Below the pieces are notes generated by a model. The model saw only the letters and a list, made by a program, of their open reading frames with translations. It made no database searches and was not told the DNA's origin. From Polynucleobacter arcticus (lineage in GTDB: Bacteria > Pseudomonadota > Gammaproteobacteria > Burkholderiales > Burkholderiaceae), in the NCBI RefSeq assembly GCF_013307205.1, contig NZ_CP028940.1, positions 318,145 to 351,776 on the forward strand: a stretch of 33,632 nucleotides of DNA, in the 5' to 3' direction. Both the position numbers and the translations under genes were made by a program. Every line of letters starts with the position of its first letter. Position 1 is the stretch's first letter. This document shows, in pieces, positions 7,884 to 17,798 of the stretch.

Positions 7884-8273
7884 ATGAATATTTTCAAAAA
7901 ACTTGGCTTTGCAATGCTAGTTGTCAGTAGTTTGGCTGCTTGTGTCTCATTATCGGGCGGTCAGAGTATTGTCAAGACGGAAGATGGAGTACTTGTTAGC
8001 ACCAATAACATGACTCTATACACCTTTGATGGCGATCAGGCTGGTTCTGGAAAATCAACTTGCAATGGAGGTTGTGCAATCAACTGGCCTCCTTTATTGG
8101 TTGATGTGAACTCTACTTCCTATGGTAGCTATTCAATCATTAAACGTGATGATGGCAAGCAGCAGTTTGCTTACAAAGGAAAGCCGTTGTATTACTACTC
8201 ATTAGATAAAAAACCTGGTGAGCGTAATGGCGACAATGCTCTCAATGGAGCTTGGCACATCGTCAGGATGTAA
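7884..8273 (+). CDS. Lipoprotein of the COG4315/PF03640 secreted-repeat type
   Basis: The 129-residue product has a lipoprotein signal peptide with SLAAC (Cys at residue 20). It continues with repeats of the PF03640 kind: LYTFDGDQAGSGKSTCNGGC, NWPPLL, and PLYYYSLDKKPGE...GAWHIV. The C-x3-C pair may form a disulfide. Members are predicted periplasmic or surface lipoproteins of unknown function. It is the last gene of the BON-CsbD cluster. About 20 nt past its stop, the left arm of a terminator hairpin begins; the hairpin is now interrupted by an insertion sequence. Confidence 0.85.
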   Translation: MNIFKKLGFAMLVVSSLAACVSLSGGQSIVKTEDGVLVSTNNMTLYTFDGDQAGSGKSTCNGGCAINWPPLLVDVNSTSYGSYSIIKRDDGKQQFAYKGKPLYYYSLDKKPGERNGDNALNGAWHIVRM

Positions 8274-8337
8274 GCTGACTATGATGTAAGGAGCAGCCAC
8301 CCCGCGTGAACTGACCCCCAAAAGTTGGACAGTTTAG

Positions 8338-9123
8338 TTAGGTTAGCACGAGGGATTGGGTTCGGTAATTTACCGGGCTTAATCCCTTTAGTTTTTGTTT
8401 GATTCGATCATGGTTGTAGTAGTGGATATATTTCTTTAGTTCTGCTTTAAATGATTCGACACTTTCAAACCTCTTCCGATAGAAGAACTCGGTCTTCATA
8501 ATCCCAAACCAGTTTTCCATAACTGCGTTGTCTAAGCAGTTACCTTTTCTAGACATGCTTTGAGTAATGCCTTGCTGGTGTAGGGCCTGTTGATACAGCC
8601 CCATTTGGTATTGCCAGCCCTGGTCTGAGTGCAATACTGGCCTGTCTTCATTCTTGAGTCGTTTGAAGGCGCTCTTTAGCATCTGCATTACTGAGCTAAT
8701 CTGTGGTCGATCAGCAATCTCATAGGAGATGATCTCTTGGTTATATAGATCCAGGATGGGTGAGAGATAAACTCGCTCGCCCTTGATATTGAACTCAGTC
8801 ACATCAGTCACCCACTTTTGATTGGGTGCTTTAGCTATAAAGTTGCGCTCTAACAAGTTAGGGGCTGCCTTACCCACAGACCCCTTATAAGACTGATAGC
8901 GCTTGGGCCTCACAAGGGACTTCAGTCCTAGTTGGCCCATCAGCTTTTGCACGGTCTTGTGGTTTAGGTATTGCTGTTGATTACGCAGCTCTAAATGTAC
9001 CCGCCGATAGCCATAGCGACCCCGATGGGCATTAAAGATCTGGGTGATATGCTCTTTAGCCCCCTGATAAGGATCAGCTTTACTACTGGCTGCCCGCCAG
9101 TAGTAGTAAACGCTTTTAGCCAT
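8338..9123 (-). CDS. IS3-family transposase OrfB (DDE integrase domain)
   Basis: The 261 residues from the first ATG contain the rve catalytic core: D107 (VTDVTEF), D167 (LHSDQGWQ) and E203 (NAVMENWFG), with the D-35-E spacing typical of IS3. An HTH_21-type segment lies upstream (HRGRYGYRRV). The frame stays open upstream of 9123 and overlaps the end of orfA in the -1 frame, so the functional product is probably an OrfAB fusion made by frameshifting near the A-rich stretch at 9195-9198, as in other IS3 elements. The true start of a separate OrfB may therefore lie upstream of 9123. Confidence 0.93.
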   Translation of the reverse strand: MAKSVYYYWRAASSKADPYQGAKEHITQIFNAHRGRYGYRRVHLELRNQQQYLNHKTVQKLMGQLGLKSLVRPKRYQSYKGSVGKAAPNLLERNFIAKAPNQKWVTDVTEFNIKGERVYLSPILDLYNQEIISYEIADRPQISSVMQMLKSAFKRLKNEDRPVLHSDQGWQYQMGLYQQALHQQGITQSMSRKGNCLDNAVMENWFGIMKTEFFYRKRFESVESFKAELKKYIHYYNHDRIKQKLKGLSPVNYRTQSLVLT

Positions 9124-9176
9124 CTTGGCGATGAGTAGTAAGTCTGGTAAACGGTAATGCGGCCTTAGCTCAGTAA

Positions 9177-9689
9177 TTACTTGGGCTTGTTCTCTTTTAC
9201 TGCTTTGCTCTGAGCTAAGGCTTCTAACTTTTTTAGGTAGGCAGCCTGTGCTTCGGCATACCCCAAACGTCTTCGCAACTCTGCCGGCGTGAGCTCCGAG
9301 ATAGGCTTTTTGAGTAATGCTTTGATATTAAATTGGGACATCGGCGGTTGTCCTCTCTGTCGATTGGCAAGGGCTGTAATACCGCCTTCATTGTAGAGTT
9401 TTTGCCATTGCAAAATGGTGGTCATACTACCAATCCCAAAGTGGGCAGCAGCTGGCCTAGCTGATATCTGATACTGTGCCATGTACTCTAGAACCTGTAC
9501 TTTGAACTGCGGGGAGTGGCGTTGGTAGCTAGGATTAAGACCACTATGGCCACGTGCTTGATAGGCTAAAGCCCATTTGCGGACATCTGAGTGACTAATC
9601 TCAAATAAGTGACTTACCCGCTTAAGACCACCTGACTTTAGAAACTCTTTAACTACCTTTAGCTTGAACTGCTTGCTGTACTTGCTCAT
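9177..9689 (-). CDS. IS3-family OrfA, DNA-binding protein
   Basis: The 170-residue product carries two HTH units: FKLKVVKEFLKSGG...SHLFEISHSDVRKW, and a second one with FKVQVLEYMAQYQISARPAAAHFGIG. A C-terminal helix (LGYAEAQAAYLKKLEAL) probably mediates dimerisation and contacts OrfB. Length agrees with IS150 InsA. It starts 29 nt inside the right inverted repeat and binds the element ends. The stop overlaps the orfB frame in -1. Confidence 0.92.
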   Translation of the reverse strand: MSKYSKQFKLKVVKEFLKSGGLKRVSHLFEISHSDVRKWALAYQARGHSGLNPSYQRHSPQFKVQVLEYMAQYQISARPAAAHFGIGSMTTILQWQKLYNEGGITALANRQRGQPPMSQFNIKALLKKPISELTPAELRRRLGYAEAQAAYLKKLEALAQSKAVKENKPK

Positions 9690-9798
9690 AAAACAAAACC
9701 CCCTTGGTTGGACATAACGTCCAACTTTTGGGGGTCAGTTCATTCGGGTGGCTGTTTTACTATCAAGCCTTCCAACTAGGTCAGTTCTTTCGGTTCTA

Positions 9799-10851
9799 TT
9801 ACGTGACGCTTAGGCTACTCATATCAATTACAAACCGGTATTTAATATCACCCTTTAGCATACGTTCAAAGGCCACATTAATTTCATTCATTTTGATGAT
9901 TTCAATGTTGGCAGTAATGTGATGCTTAGCGCAAAAGTAGAGCATTTCTTGGGTCTCTGTGATGCTACCCACTATAGAACCAGCAATACTTCTGCGTCCA
10001 TAGACTAGAGGCTCCGTATTGAGCTCAGCTGTAGGGCCAATCGAACCTACGATACACATCGTCCCATCGAGCTTCAATAAGCGTAGGTATGGGTTAAAGT
10101 CGTGCGGTACAGGAATGGTATTGAGTAAAAAATCAAATTGATTCAGCATTCTGTTCATCGCTATTTTGTCGGTCGATATGAGTGCTTCATCCGCCCCTAG
10201 CTTAATGGCATCCAAAGCCTTTGTTTTGGATGTAGTGATCATGATGGTTTTTGCGCCCATGGCATGGGAGAGTTTTATTCCCAAGTGCCCCAGCCCTCCC
10301 AGGCCAATAATGCCTACAGTCATACCCGGTTTGACCCCCCAATGCATTAATGGGGAATAGGTCGTGATACCAGCGCATAGAAGTGGAGCAGCACCAGCGG
10401 GATCCAATCCGGTTGGGACTGATAAGACAAAATGCTGGTCAAGCACAATGTTTTTTGCATAGCCACCATAAGCAAAGCCTCCAGGATCCTTTGTGGGGCT
10501 ATTGAAGATTGTCGTAAAACCTTTTAGACAATATTGCTCAAGATGGGCTTTACAAGAGGGGCATTGATGGCATGATCCAGCCATGTAGCCCGCGCCTACC
10601 CTTTGACCGATTTTGAGGTGTTTCACTGCCGATCCTAGGGCTGCTACTTTGCCAATAATCTCATGGCCGGGGACGACGGGATAGTGCGTACTACCCCACT
10701 CATTTTTTGCATAATGAATATCTGTGTGGCAAACCCCGCAGAATTCGATATCAATTTTGACGTCATTAACACCTAGATCTCTTCTATCGATCTTGAAGGG
10801 CGCCAGTAATGATGTTGCGGATTGAGCAGCGTAACTAGAGGTAGTAGACAT
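9799..10851 (-). CDS. Zinc-dependent alcohol dehydrogenase, NADP-preferring CAD/YahK type
   Basis: The 350-residue product has the catalytic zinc ligands C41 (CGVCHTD), H63 (GHE) and C159. The structural zinc cysteines are C94, C97, C100 and C108, and a Rossmann motif GLGGLGHLG lies at 183-191. The segment after strand beta-2 (TTSKTK) suggests NADP rather than NAD. The family reduces aldehydes or oxidises primary alcohols in the cytosol; the substrate is not predictable. The gene is monocistronic as far as visible. A 6-bp-arm inverted repeat, GGTGTTTTGCAACACC at 10887-10902, sits 36-51 nt before the start. The 3' end is 56 bp from the insertion sequence but is intact. Confidence 0.93.
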   Translation of the reverse strand: MSTTSSYAAQSATSLLAPFKIDRRDLGVNDVKIDIEFCGVCHTDIHYAKNEWGSTHYPVVPGHEIIGKVAALGSAVKHLKIGQRVGAGYMAGSCHQCPSCKAHLEQYCLKGFTTIFNSPTKDPGGFAYGGYAKNIVLDQHFVLSVPTGLDPAGAAPLLCAGITTYSPLMHWGVKPGMTVGIIGLGGLGHLGIKLSHAMGAKTIMITTSKTKALDAIKLGADEALISTDKIAMNRMLNQFDFLLNTIPVPHDFNPYLRLLKLDGTMCIVGSIGPTAELNTEPLVYGRRSIAGSIVGSITETQEMLYFCAKHHITANIEIIKMNEINVAFERMLKGDIKYRFVIDMSSLSVT

Positions 10852-10886
10852 CTTTTTTCATTCAATGGGGTCAAATTTCTTGGGAC

Positions 10887-10902
10887 GGTGTTTTGCAACA
10901 CC
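10887..10902. promoter_or_regulatory. Inverted repeat upstream of the alcohol dehydrogenase gene
   Basis: GGTGTTTTGCAACACC has two perfect 6-bp arms around TTGC, 36-51 nt before the ATG at 10851. It is a candidate operator; the protein that would bind it is unknown. Confidence 0.35.
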
Positions 10903-11028
10903 ACACTCGAAATAATGAATCAGCGTCAATTGATCGTCTGTACGAGGGCGAACTATGGGTCAGAACACTCAGCCCAGTAACTAGGCTTTATTTCGAAGCC
11001 GTATGTTTGGTAACGAACAGATCGATTG

Positions 11029-11313
11029 ATGACCTTGTCTTACTCTGAGTATTCACTAACTGTATTTGATGACGAAGGGTGGTTAAAAATGGGTTCTTCA
11101 GAGGATTTGTATTCAGAGCATGCTGTTCAGTTGCTAGATATCGTCTATGACTTACATGGCGGCGATAAACGCTACCCATATGAAAATATCCCGTTTTCTC
11201 ATGGCGAGGATGGTGGCATCACCTTAAGCCCGAATCTAATGGCTGAATTGAGCAAAAACGAGAATCAGCACCTGATGGGCTGGGCACACGAGAATATTAA
11301 AAGCTTGTTTTGA
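11029..11313 (+). CDS. Hypothetical protein, 94 aa
   Basis: The product starts MTLSYSEYSLTVFDDEGW, is acidic, has no signal peptide or membrane segment, and ends HENIKSLF. No motif is recognised. The ATG at 11029 has no convincing ribosome binding site; a TTG at 11026 is the alternative. It lies 28 nt before a small winged-helix-like gene on the same strand, so the two may be co-transcribed. It is divergent from the alcohol dehydrogenase. Confidence 0.55.
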   Translation: MTLSYSEYSLTVFDDEGWLKMGSSEDLYSEHAVQLLDIVYDLHGGDKRYPYENIPFSHGEDGGITLSPNLMAELSKNENQHLMGWAHENIKSLF

Positions 11314-11341
11314 GAATGAGCGAACAGGATGAAATAGCATC

Positions 11342-11680
11342 ATGAAAAAGCCTAATGCCTACATTCGGTTTCTTAATTTAGTTGCAGTAATGACTACTAA
11401 GAGCAAAATCCGGAGTCTGGATTCAATAGAAAAATTGTTATTGAATCAAATTATGATTGACGATGACTTAGGAAGTCTCATCCTCGTAGGCGATCTTTTA
11501 AATTTGAGCTCATTGGGATCACAGGCGACACTGCATGGCCGCTTAAAAAATTTGCATTCCATTGGCTACATCGAGCTTGTGGAGCAGGAAGATGGCCGTA
11601 AGAAGAGGGTTACACCTACAAATCAGGCCTATAAGCGCATAGCTTTGCTCTCTGACTGCATGGTCCAAGCTACGCAATAA
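11342..11680 (+). CDS. Small winged-helix-like DNA-binding protein
   Basis: The 112-residue product has a helical N-terminus (SIEKLLLNQIMIDDDLGSLI) and a likely HTH (VGDLLNLSSLGSQATLHGRL). A wing-like stretch follows (IGYIELVEQEDGRKKRVTPT). This pattern is like MarR/PadR-type winged helices that sense no obvious ligand. It lies between a hypothetical gene and the convergent katG. An AGGATG precedes the ATG at some distance. Targets are unknown. Confidence 0.6.
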   Translation: MKKPNAYIRFLNLVAVMTTKSKIRSLDSIEKLLLNQIMIDDDLGSLILVGDLLNLSSLGSQATLHGRLKNLHSIGYIELVEQEDGRKKRVTPTNQAYKRIALLSDCMVQATQ

Positions 11681-11709
11681 GCCCTTGCATCCGCTATTAA
11701 ATTGTTACA

Positions 11710-11733
11710 AAAATAGGGGCTATATTCAGCCCC
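11710..11733 (-). terminator. Rho-independent terminator after katG
   Basis: On the minus strand AGCCCC/GGGGCT arms (6 bp, 6-nt loop, 11716-11733, extendable by one G) are followed by a TATTTTTG tail. It lies 28 nt past the katG stop. Confidence 0.8.
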
Positions 11734-11760
11734 CATCCCATCCCTTCTAGTAACAAATAG

Positions 11761-13926
<2,166 letters not shown>

Positions 13927-13964
13927 CTAAGTTAATCTATTTGGCTTAATTAAAACTATTTACT

Positions 13965-13979
13965 GTAACTACAAGTTAC
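13965..13979. promoter_or_regulatory. Inverted repeat upstream of katG
   Basis: GTAACTACAAGTTAC has perfect 6-bp arms with a 3-nt spacer, 51-65 nt before the katG ATG. Promoter or operator role is inferred from position only. Confidence 0.3.
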
Positions 13980-14283
13980 TCGTTGGTTTATCTGTTTTAC
14001 CACGCAATAGCTTGTTAGGGTAAATAAGACGTGGCTCAATTAGCCACACTGCTGGTAAATATCGCTTCATCATCCAGTATGTCGTACAGATGTCTGCTGC
14101 CGTACATACAACACACAATCAATTTATTAAAGTGGGGATTCTTAGTCGCACACATTGGATATGGCTCCCAGAAATGAATGAATCTGATTTTCAGGTTAAA
14201 TGGGCTGACAAACTTGTTGTCATGAAAAACCTCGCCAATCCCAATCTAGTGATGAGTAGCACTTTATTGTTTCTCAGCTGATT
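13980..14283. other. Intergenic region between katG and the trimeric adhesin
   Basis: This divergent region holds a perfect hairpin GTGGCT-CAATT-AGCCAC (14031-14047) with no T-run, an 18-bp palindrome-like site (14090-14107), and a short open frame on the plus strand. That frame could start at 14090 or, more plausibly, at an ATG at 14174, and stops at 14281, two bases before the adhesin ATG. The product (MNESDFQVKWADKLVV...) shows no recognisable motif. Confidence 0.5.
14090..14107. promoter_or_regulatory. Variant copy of the 18-bp palindrome upstream of the trimeric adhesin
   Basis: ATGTCTGCTGCCGTACAT keeps the outer ATGT...ACAT and the inner TG-N4-CG of the consensus, with changes at position 5 of each arm. 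It is 177 nt upstream of the adhesin start and 67 nt upstream of a possible leader ORF start at 14174. Confidence 0.45.
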
Positions 14284-16692
14284 ATGAAATATATCTTGGG
14301 ATTACAAAAGTTATGGATCATCCCCACACTTTTTTGTCTCATGACGTTGGGAGTATCAACTTTGTCCTATTCTCAAAGTCAGCCGGGATCGGCTCCTGGA
14401 TCTACTGAAACTGGTGATGGTGCATCGGCTACCGGAATCAATTCAACTGCAACAGGGGTCAAATCAAATGCCAGTGGTGAATCTGCGACGGCAACTGGTC
14501 AGAACTCTAGTGCTCTGAGTACAAACTCTATTGCACTTGGAGATAGCTCTACGGCTGGGTTGGATTCCAGCGAAGGTTTAGGCGCAATTGCAGTCGGATT
14601 CTCTTCGAATGCAAGTACTAACAATGCGATAGCACTGGGAGCGAATGCAACTTCCGGAGCGGTGATTAGAAGGATTGAGGAGGTATCTGGGGGAGCGATT
14701 GCGATTGGTGTTCAAGCCAACGCTATTACATTGAACTCTATTGCCTTGGGCGTGAATTCAGTAGCTGGTGATGCGGAGGGAAAGACAACCGGGTCTATTG
14801 CGATTGGTGCTGGGGCAAGTGCAACCGGAGATAATTCTGTCGCAATTGGCACTAACGTTAGGTCGAGTGAAAGTAATACTATATTGCTCGGCACAGATGG
14901 CTTGAATACTGTGGTCGGTGGAGCATTATCCGTAACCGGAACGACCACTACTAATGGACTGACTAATACTGGCAATGTTGCAACGACTACATTAAATACT
15001 ACAGGTCAAGCAACATTAAATAGTGCCACTATCACTAATAACGCAACGGTCGGCGGGACGCTAGCCGTAACCGGAGTAGCTGCCACTAATGGCCTCACTA
15101 ACACAGGCAACATAGGCAGTACAACTTTAAGCACTACAGGCCTAGCAACCTTAAGAAGCGCAGCAATTACGAATAATGCAACGGTTGGCGGAACACTAGC
15201 CGTAACCGGAGTAGCCACCACTAACGGCCTGACGAATGCTGGTAACGTTTCAACGACTACATTGAGTACTACAGGTCAAGCAACATTAAATAGTGCTGCG
15301 ATCACCAATAATGCAACGGTCGGTGGAACACTAGCTGTAACCGGAGTAGCTACCACTAATGGCCTTACTAATACTGGCAATGTTGCAACGACTACATTGA
15401 GTACTGCAGGTCTTGCAACCCTTAACAGTGCCACTATCACCAATAACGCAACGGTCGGTGGAACGCTAGCTGTAACCGGAGTAGCCACCACTAACGGCCT
15501 GACGAATGCTGGTAACGTTTCAACGACTACATTAAATACTACAGGTCAAGCAACATTAAATAGTGCCACTATCACCAATAACGCAACGGTCGGTGGAACG
15601 CTAGCCGTAACCGGAGTAGCTACCACTAATAGCCTCACTAACACAGGCAACGTAGGTAGTACAACTTTGAGCACCACAGGTCAAGCAACATTAAACAGTG
15701 CAACTATTACCAATAATGCAACGGTCGGCGGGACGCTAGCCGTAACCGGAGCGGCCACTACTAATGGTCTGACTAATACTGGCAATGTTGAAACGACTAC
15801 ATTAGAAACTTCAGGCCTTGCAACCTTAAGAAGCGCTGCAATTGCTAATAATGCTAGTGTAGGAGGTAGCCTTACGGTTGCTGGATCAGCTACCACAATT
15901 GGCCTGACAAATACCGGCAATGTTGCAACGACCACATTAAATACTACAGGCCTTGCAACCCTAAGAAGTGCAACGATTACCAATAATGCGACAGTCGGTG
16001 GAAACCTTACTGTCGTCGGAAAGATTGTTAACAATGACAACGTAGTTTCTATTGGGCAAAATGCAATTCAGATGGTGTCTGGTGCAGTAGGTTCAGCTAC
16101 TGGTGTAAATGATCGCATTACCACTGATGGTCTAGCACCTGGTGGACCTGATATTCATCTGGGTGGCACAGTAATTAGTAGTGGTGGAGTAGTTGGTTCA
16201 ACCCCGGTAAATGTTCAAGTAGATGGAACATTAGTTGCCAATAAAGGAATTACTGTTGGCGGTGCAGCAGGGACATCCACTGTTAATTTCAATAATAATC
16301 GTCTCCAAAATGTTGCCTCTGCAACAGCTGGTACAGATGCTGTTAATTTATCTCAGGTCAATTCATTAATTGCTACGATGGGTTCATCTGTCAGCCAGGC
16401 TCAAGTTACCGGCATCCAGAATCAGGTTAATAATCTGCAAAATCAAGTCAATCAAAATAATTTAGCTGCACAGCGGGGAATCGCAGGCGTTAGTGCCATT
16501 GCAGGTATACCAGCTATTGAGGCTGGCAAAGACTTTAGTATTGGAGTTGGGTTAGGTAACTATATCAGCGCAAGCGCTATTTCAGTGGGAGCGCAGGCTC
16601 GAGTAGCAAAGTCAACAGTAGTCAAAATTTCAGCTGGTACAACGACGTATGGAGGTGTTGTTACTTCTGCTGGTGTAGGGTTTAGCTTCTAA
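14284..16692 (+). CDS. Trimeric autotransporter adhesin (YadA/Hia family)
   Basis: The 802-residue product starts with a signal peptide (to about residue 31). A YadA-type head follows, built from short ATG/IALG/AIG repeats (residues 45-205). Residues 215-580 hold about eight tandem copies of a 45-residue unit (consensus parts ATLNSATITNNATVGG, TLAVTGVATTNGLTNTGNV). A neck motif (FNNNRLQNVASATAGTDAVN), a coiled coil (QVTGIQNQVNNLQNQVNQNN) and a YadA anchor ending VGFSF close the protein. Such proteins trimerise in the outer membrane and mediate attachment. There is no Shine-Dalgarno before the ATG; an upstream short frame stops two bases before it. The downstream gene overlaps its stop by one base. 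Confidence 0.93.
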   Translation: MKYILGLQKLWIIPTLFCLMTLGVSTLSYSQSQPGSAPGSTETGDGASATGINSTATGVKSNASGESATATGQNSSALSTNSIALGDSSTAGLDSSEGLGAIAVGFSSNASTNNAIALGANATSGAVIRRIEEVSGGAIAIGVQANAITLNSIALGVNSVAGDAEGKTTGSIAIGAGASATGDNSVAIGTNVRSSESNTILLGTDGLNTVVGGALSVTGTTTTNGLTNTGNVATTTLNTTGQATLNSATITNNATVGGTLAVTGVAATNGLTNTGNIGSTTLSTTGLATLRSAAITNNATVGGTLAVTGVATTNGLTNAGNVSTTTLSTTGQATLNSAAITNNATVGGTLAVTGVATTNGLTNTGNVATTTLSTAGLATLNSATITNNATVGGTLAVTGVATTNGLTNAGNVSTTTLNTTGQATLNSATITNNATVGGTLAVTGVATTNSLTNTGNVGSTTLSTTGQATLNSATITNNATVGGTLAVTGAATTNGLTNTGNVETTTLETSGLATLRSAAIANNASVGGSLTVAGSATTIGLTNTGNVATTTLNTTGLATLRSATITNNATVGGNLTVVGKIVNNDNVVSIGQNAIQMVSGAVGSATGVNDRITTDGLAPGGPDIHLGGTVISSGGVVGSTPVNVQVDGTLVANKGITVGGAAGTSTVNFNNNRLQNVASATAGTDAVNLSQVNSLIATMGSSVSQAQVTGIQNQVNNLQNQVNQNNLAAQRGIAGVSAIAGIPAIEAGKDFSIGVGLGNYISASAISVGAQARVAKSTVVKISAGTTTYGGVVTSAGVGFSF
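14905..16030 (+). repeat. Tandem 135-bp repeats in the adhesin gene
   Basis: A 135-bp unit (45 codons) is repeated about eight times, measured from TTA at 14992 to TTA at 15127 and onward. Central copies differ at few positions; the last two (from about 15800) are more divergent. Copies alternate between a few sub-types (TNTGNV / TNAGNV), suggesting duplication of blocks of two units. Confidence 0.9.
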
Positions 16693-17021
16693 TGAGACGG
16701 ACATTTCTTCATTTGCTGATTGGCTTTCTATGGCTTTTATCAAGCAGTGTATTCGCACAAAGCAGCCCCCAAACTTCACAAAAAGCACAAATGCGTTATG
16801 TCGGAACATTCGAGGCTGGTCAACCCGGGGCGGGTATCTATAAGCTATACGATGCCTCTGATGACGTAGTCTGCTATGTCCTAATGCCTGACACAGCCTC
16901 TAGAAAACAGGTGGATTCTAAATGGGTCTATGAGGGCAATGCTTTGGGCTCTATAAGCTGTCTAAAGGCCAACTCAACTAACTCAGCCAATTCAGCTATT
17001 TCTCCTGTGGTGAGAAAGTAA
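16692..17021 (+). CDS. Small secreted protein coupled to the trimeric adhesin
   Basis: The 109-residue product has a signal peptide (cleavage near VFAQ, residues 20-23) and then a compact domain (QMRYVGTFEAGQPGAGIYKL, DDVVCYVLMPD, GSISCLK) with two cysteines that could form a disulfide. Its ATG overlaps the adhesin stop codon (TAATG), so translation is probably coupled. Periplasmic or lipoprotein partners next to trimeric autotransporters, such as SadB and TpgA, help export or stability. No lipobox and no OmpA-like peptidoglycan domain is present here, so this would be a different type of partner. The helper role is inferred from context. Confidence 0.75.
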   Translation: MRRTFLHLLIGFLWLLSSSVFAQSSPQTSQKAQMRYVGTFEAGQPGAGIYKLYDASDDVVCYVLMPDTASRKQVDSKWVYEGNALGSISCLKANSTNSANSAISPVVRK

Positions 17022-17257
17022 AGAGCAGCTTATCAGTTCTCTTGGCTCGAATCCTCATATATTTGAGCTGAAATGTCGTATTAGCAAAAACATCTAACTA
17101 ATTATCCCAATCAATAGTCTCTATATGGGGCTGAAGCTTCACTCATTCAAAATCTGGGATTGAGTTAAGCAAATGATTGCTCCACTTCAGGTTTTCTGCC
17201 AGTGCGCAATTTACTATTAATATATACAATCAATACATATATCATAAGTATATATCT
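17022..17257. other. Intergenic region before the BLUF gene
   Basis: No reading frame with coding character is visible in this stretch. The last 45 bases (from about 17213) are a very AT-rich tract of TATA-like steps directly next to the 18-bp palindrome, so the BLUF promoter is expected there. No clear terminator for the adhesin operon is seen. Confidence 0.5.
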
Positions 17258-17275
17258 ATGTTTGTTACCGAACAT
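17258..17275. promoter_or_regulatory. 18-bp palindrome upstream of the BLUF gene
   Basis: ATGTTTGTTACCGAACAT fits ATGTTYG-N4-CRAACAT exactly. Its centre is 57 nt before the first and 72 nt before the second possible start of the BLUF gene. Confidence 0.7.
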
Positions 17276-17323
17276 ACAGCTCATTTTCGGTATGTAATTA
17301 TTTGAATAATCCTTTAATTCAAT

Positions 17324-17737
17324 ATGCGGCAATTGATCATGAAAACATCTGATTTAGTAGAGCTTAGGTACCAGAGTAAGTCGGTCTATGACATGGGTAT
17401 TTTGGGGTTGACCAGAATTCTTCATACGGCGGTTGCTACCAATACACGACTTGGTATTACTGGCATCCTCTCCTTTGATAAGGGATACTTTGGACAAATT
17501 CTTGAGGGTAAAAGAGGGAATGTTGAGCAGGTATGGAGCAGAATCCAAAAAGACAAAAGACATTCCAATATTGAGTTACTTGGAATTTCAGAAATTCAGG
17601 AGCGCCGCTTTCCAAAGTGGTCAATGAAACTATTCGATGTACAAGAATTTGCAACCACCTTCCCTCAATTTTCTGATGTCGTTAGTGGGATGTCTGACCG
17701 AGACCTAGAAGCTTTTAATGCGATGGGTCGACTCTGA
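17324..17737 (+). CDS. BLUF-domain blue-light sensor (FAD)
   Basis: The 137-residue product is a stand-alone BLUF domain with a short C-terminal extension. Flavin-contacting residues are all present: Y16 (ELRYQS), N40 (TNTRLGITG), Q58 (GYFGQILEG) and W99 (FPKWSMK), each exactly five positions below AppA numbering (Y21, N45, Q63, W104). It should photocycle normally. An alternative start is the ATG at 17339 (MKTSDLVELRY), closer to typical BLUF starts. Short BLUF proteins signal by protein contact; the GGDEF and HD-GYP genes just downstream are natural candidates for its output, as inference. An 18-bp palindrome precedes the gene. Confidence 0.95.
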   Translation: MRQLIMKTSDLVELRYQSKSVYDMGILGLTRILHTAVATNTRLGITGILSFDKGYFGQILEGKRGNVEQVWSRIQKDKRHSNIELLGISEIQERRFPKWSMKLFDVQEFATTFPQFSDVVSGMSDRDLEAFNAMGRL

Positions 17738-17798
17738 TCTTCTGCGTAATGATTTCTTTTAATCTGATGATGATTGCCGTTATGAAAATGCAGGCTAT

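Larger units (their letters stand above)
8307..9742 (-). mobile_element. Complete IS3-family insertion sequence, IS150-type
   Basis: The element is 1436 bp and is bounded by perfect 24-bp inverted repeats (8307-8330 and 9719-9742). The ends begin with TGAACTGACCCCC and close with TTGGAC; the TG...CA termini are typical of IS3. It contains two overlapping-type frames, orfA and orfB, on the minus strand, both intact. Size and gene layout match the IS150 subgroup. No target-site duplication is visible: the flanks are CGCG on the left and TTC on the right. It sits in the loop of a terminator hairpin. Intact genes and perfect ends suggest that it is recent and possibly active. Confidence 0.95.
8294..9758 (+). 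terminator. Terminator hairpin split by an insertion sequence
   Basis: The left arm CAGCCACCC (8294-8302) and right arm GGGTGGCTG (9746-9754) are perfectly complementary and the right arm is followed by TTTT. Without the 1436-bp element between them they would form a 9-bp stem with a 7-nt loop, directly downstream of the lipoprotein gene. Confidence 0.7.

Noticed and set aside
11342..11680. Dedicated katG regulator
   Set aside because: It is convergent with katG and lies at its 3' end; nothing in the sequence links it to the katG promoter.
14712..16040. Four minus-strand frames with repeated VATPVTASVPPTVALL sequence
   Set aside because: They are antisense shadows of the 135-bp repeats of the trimeric adhesin gene; the periodic sequence alone keeps them open.
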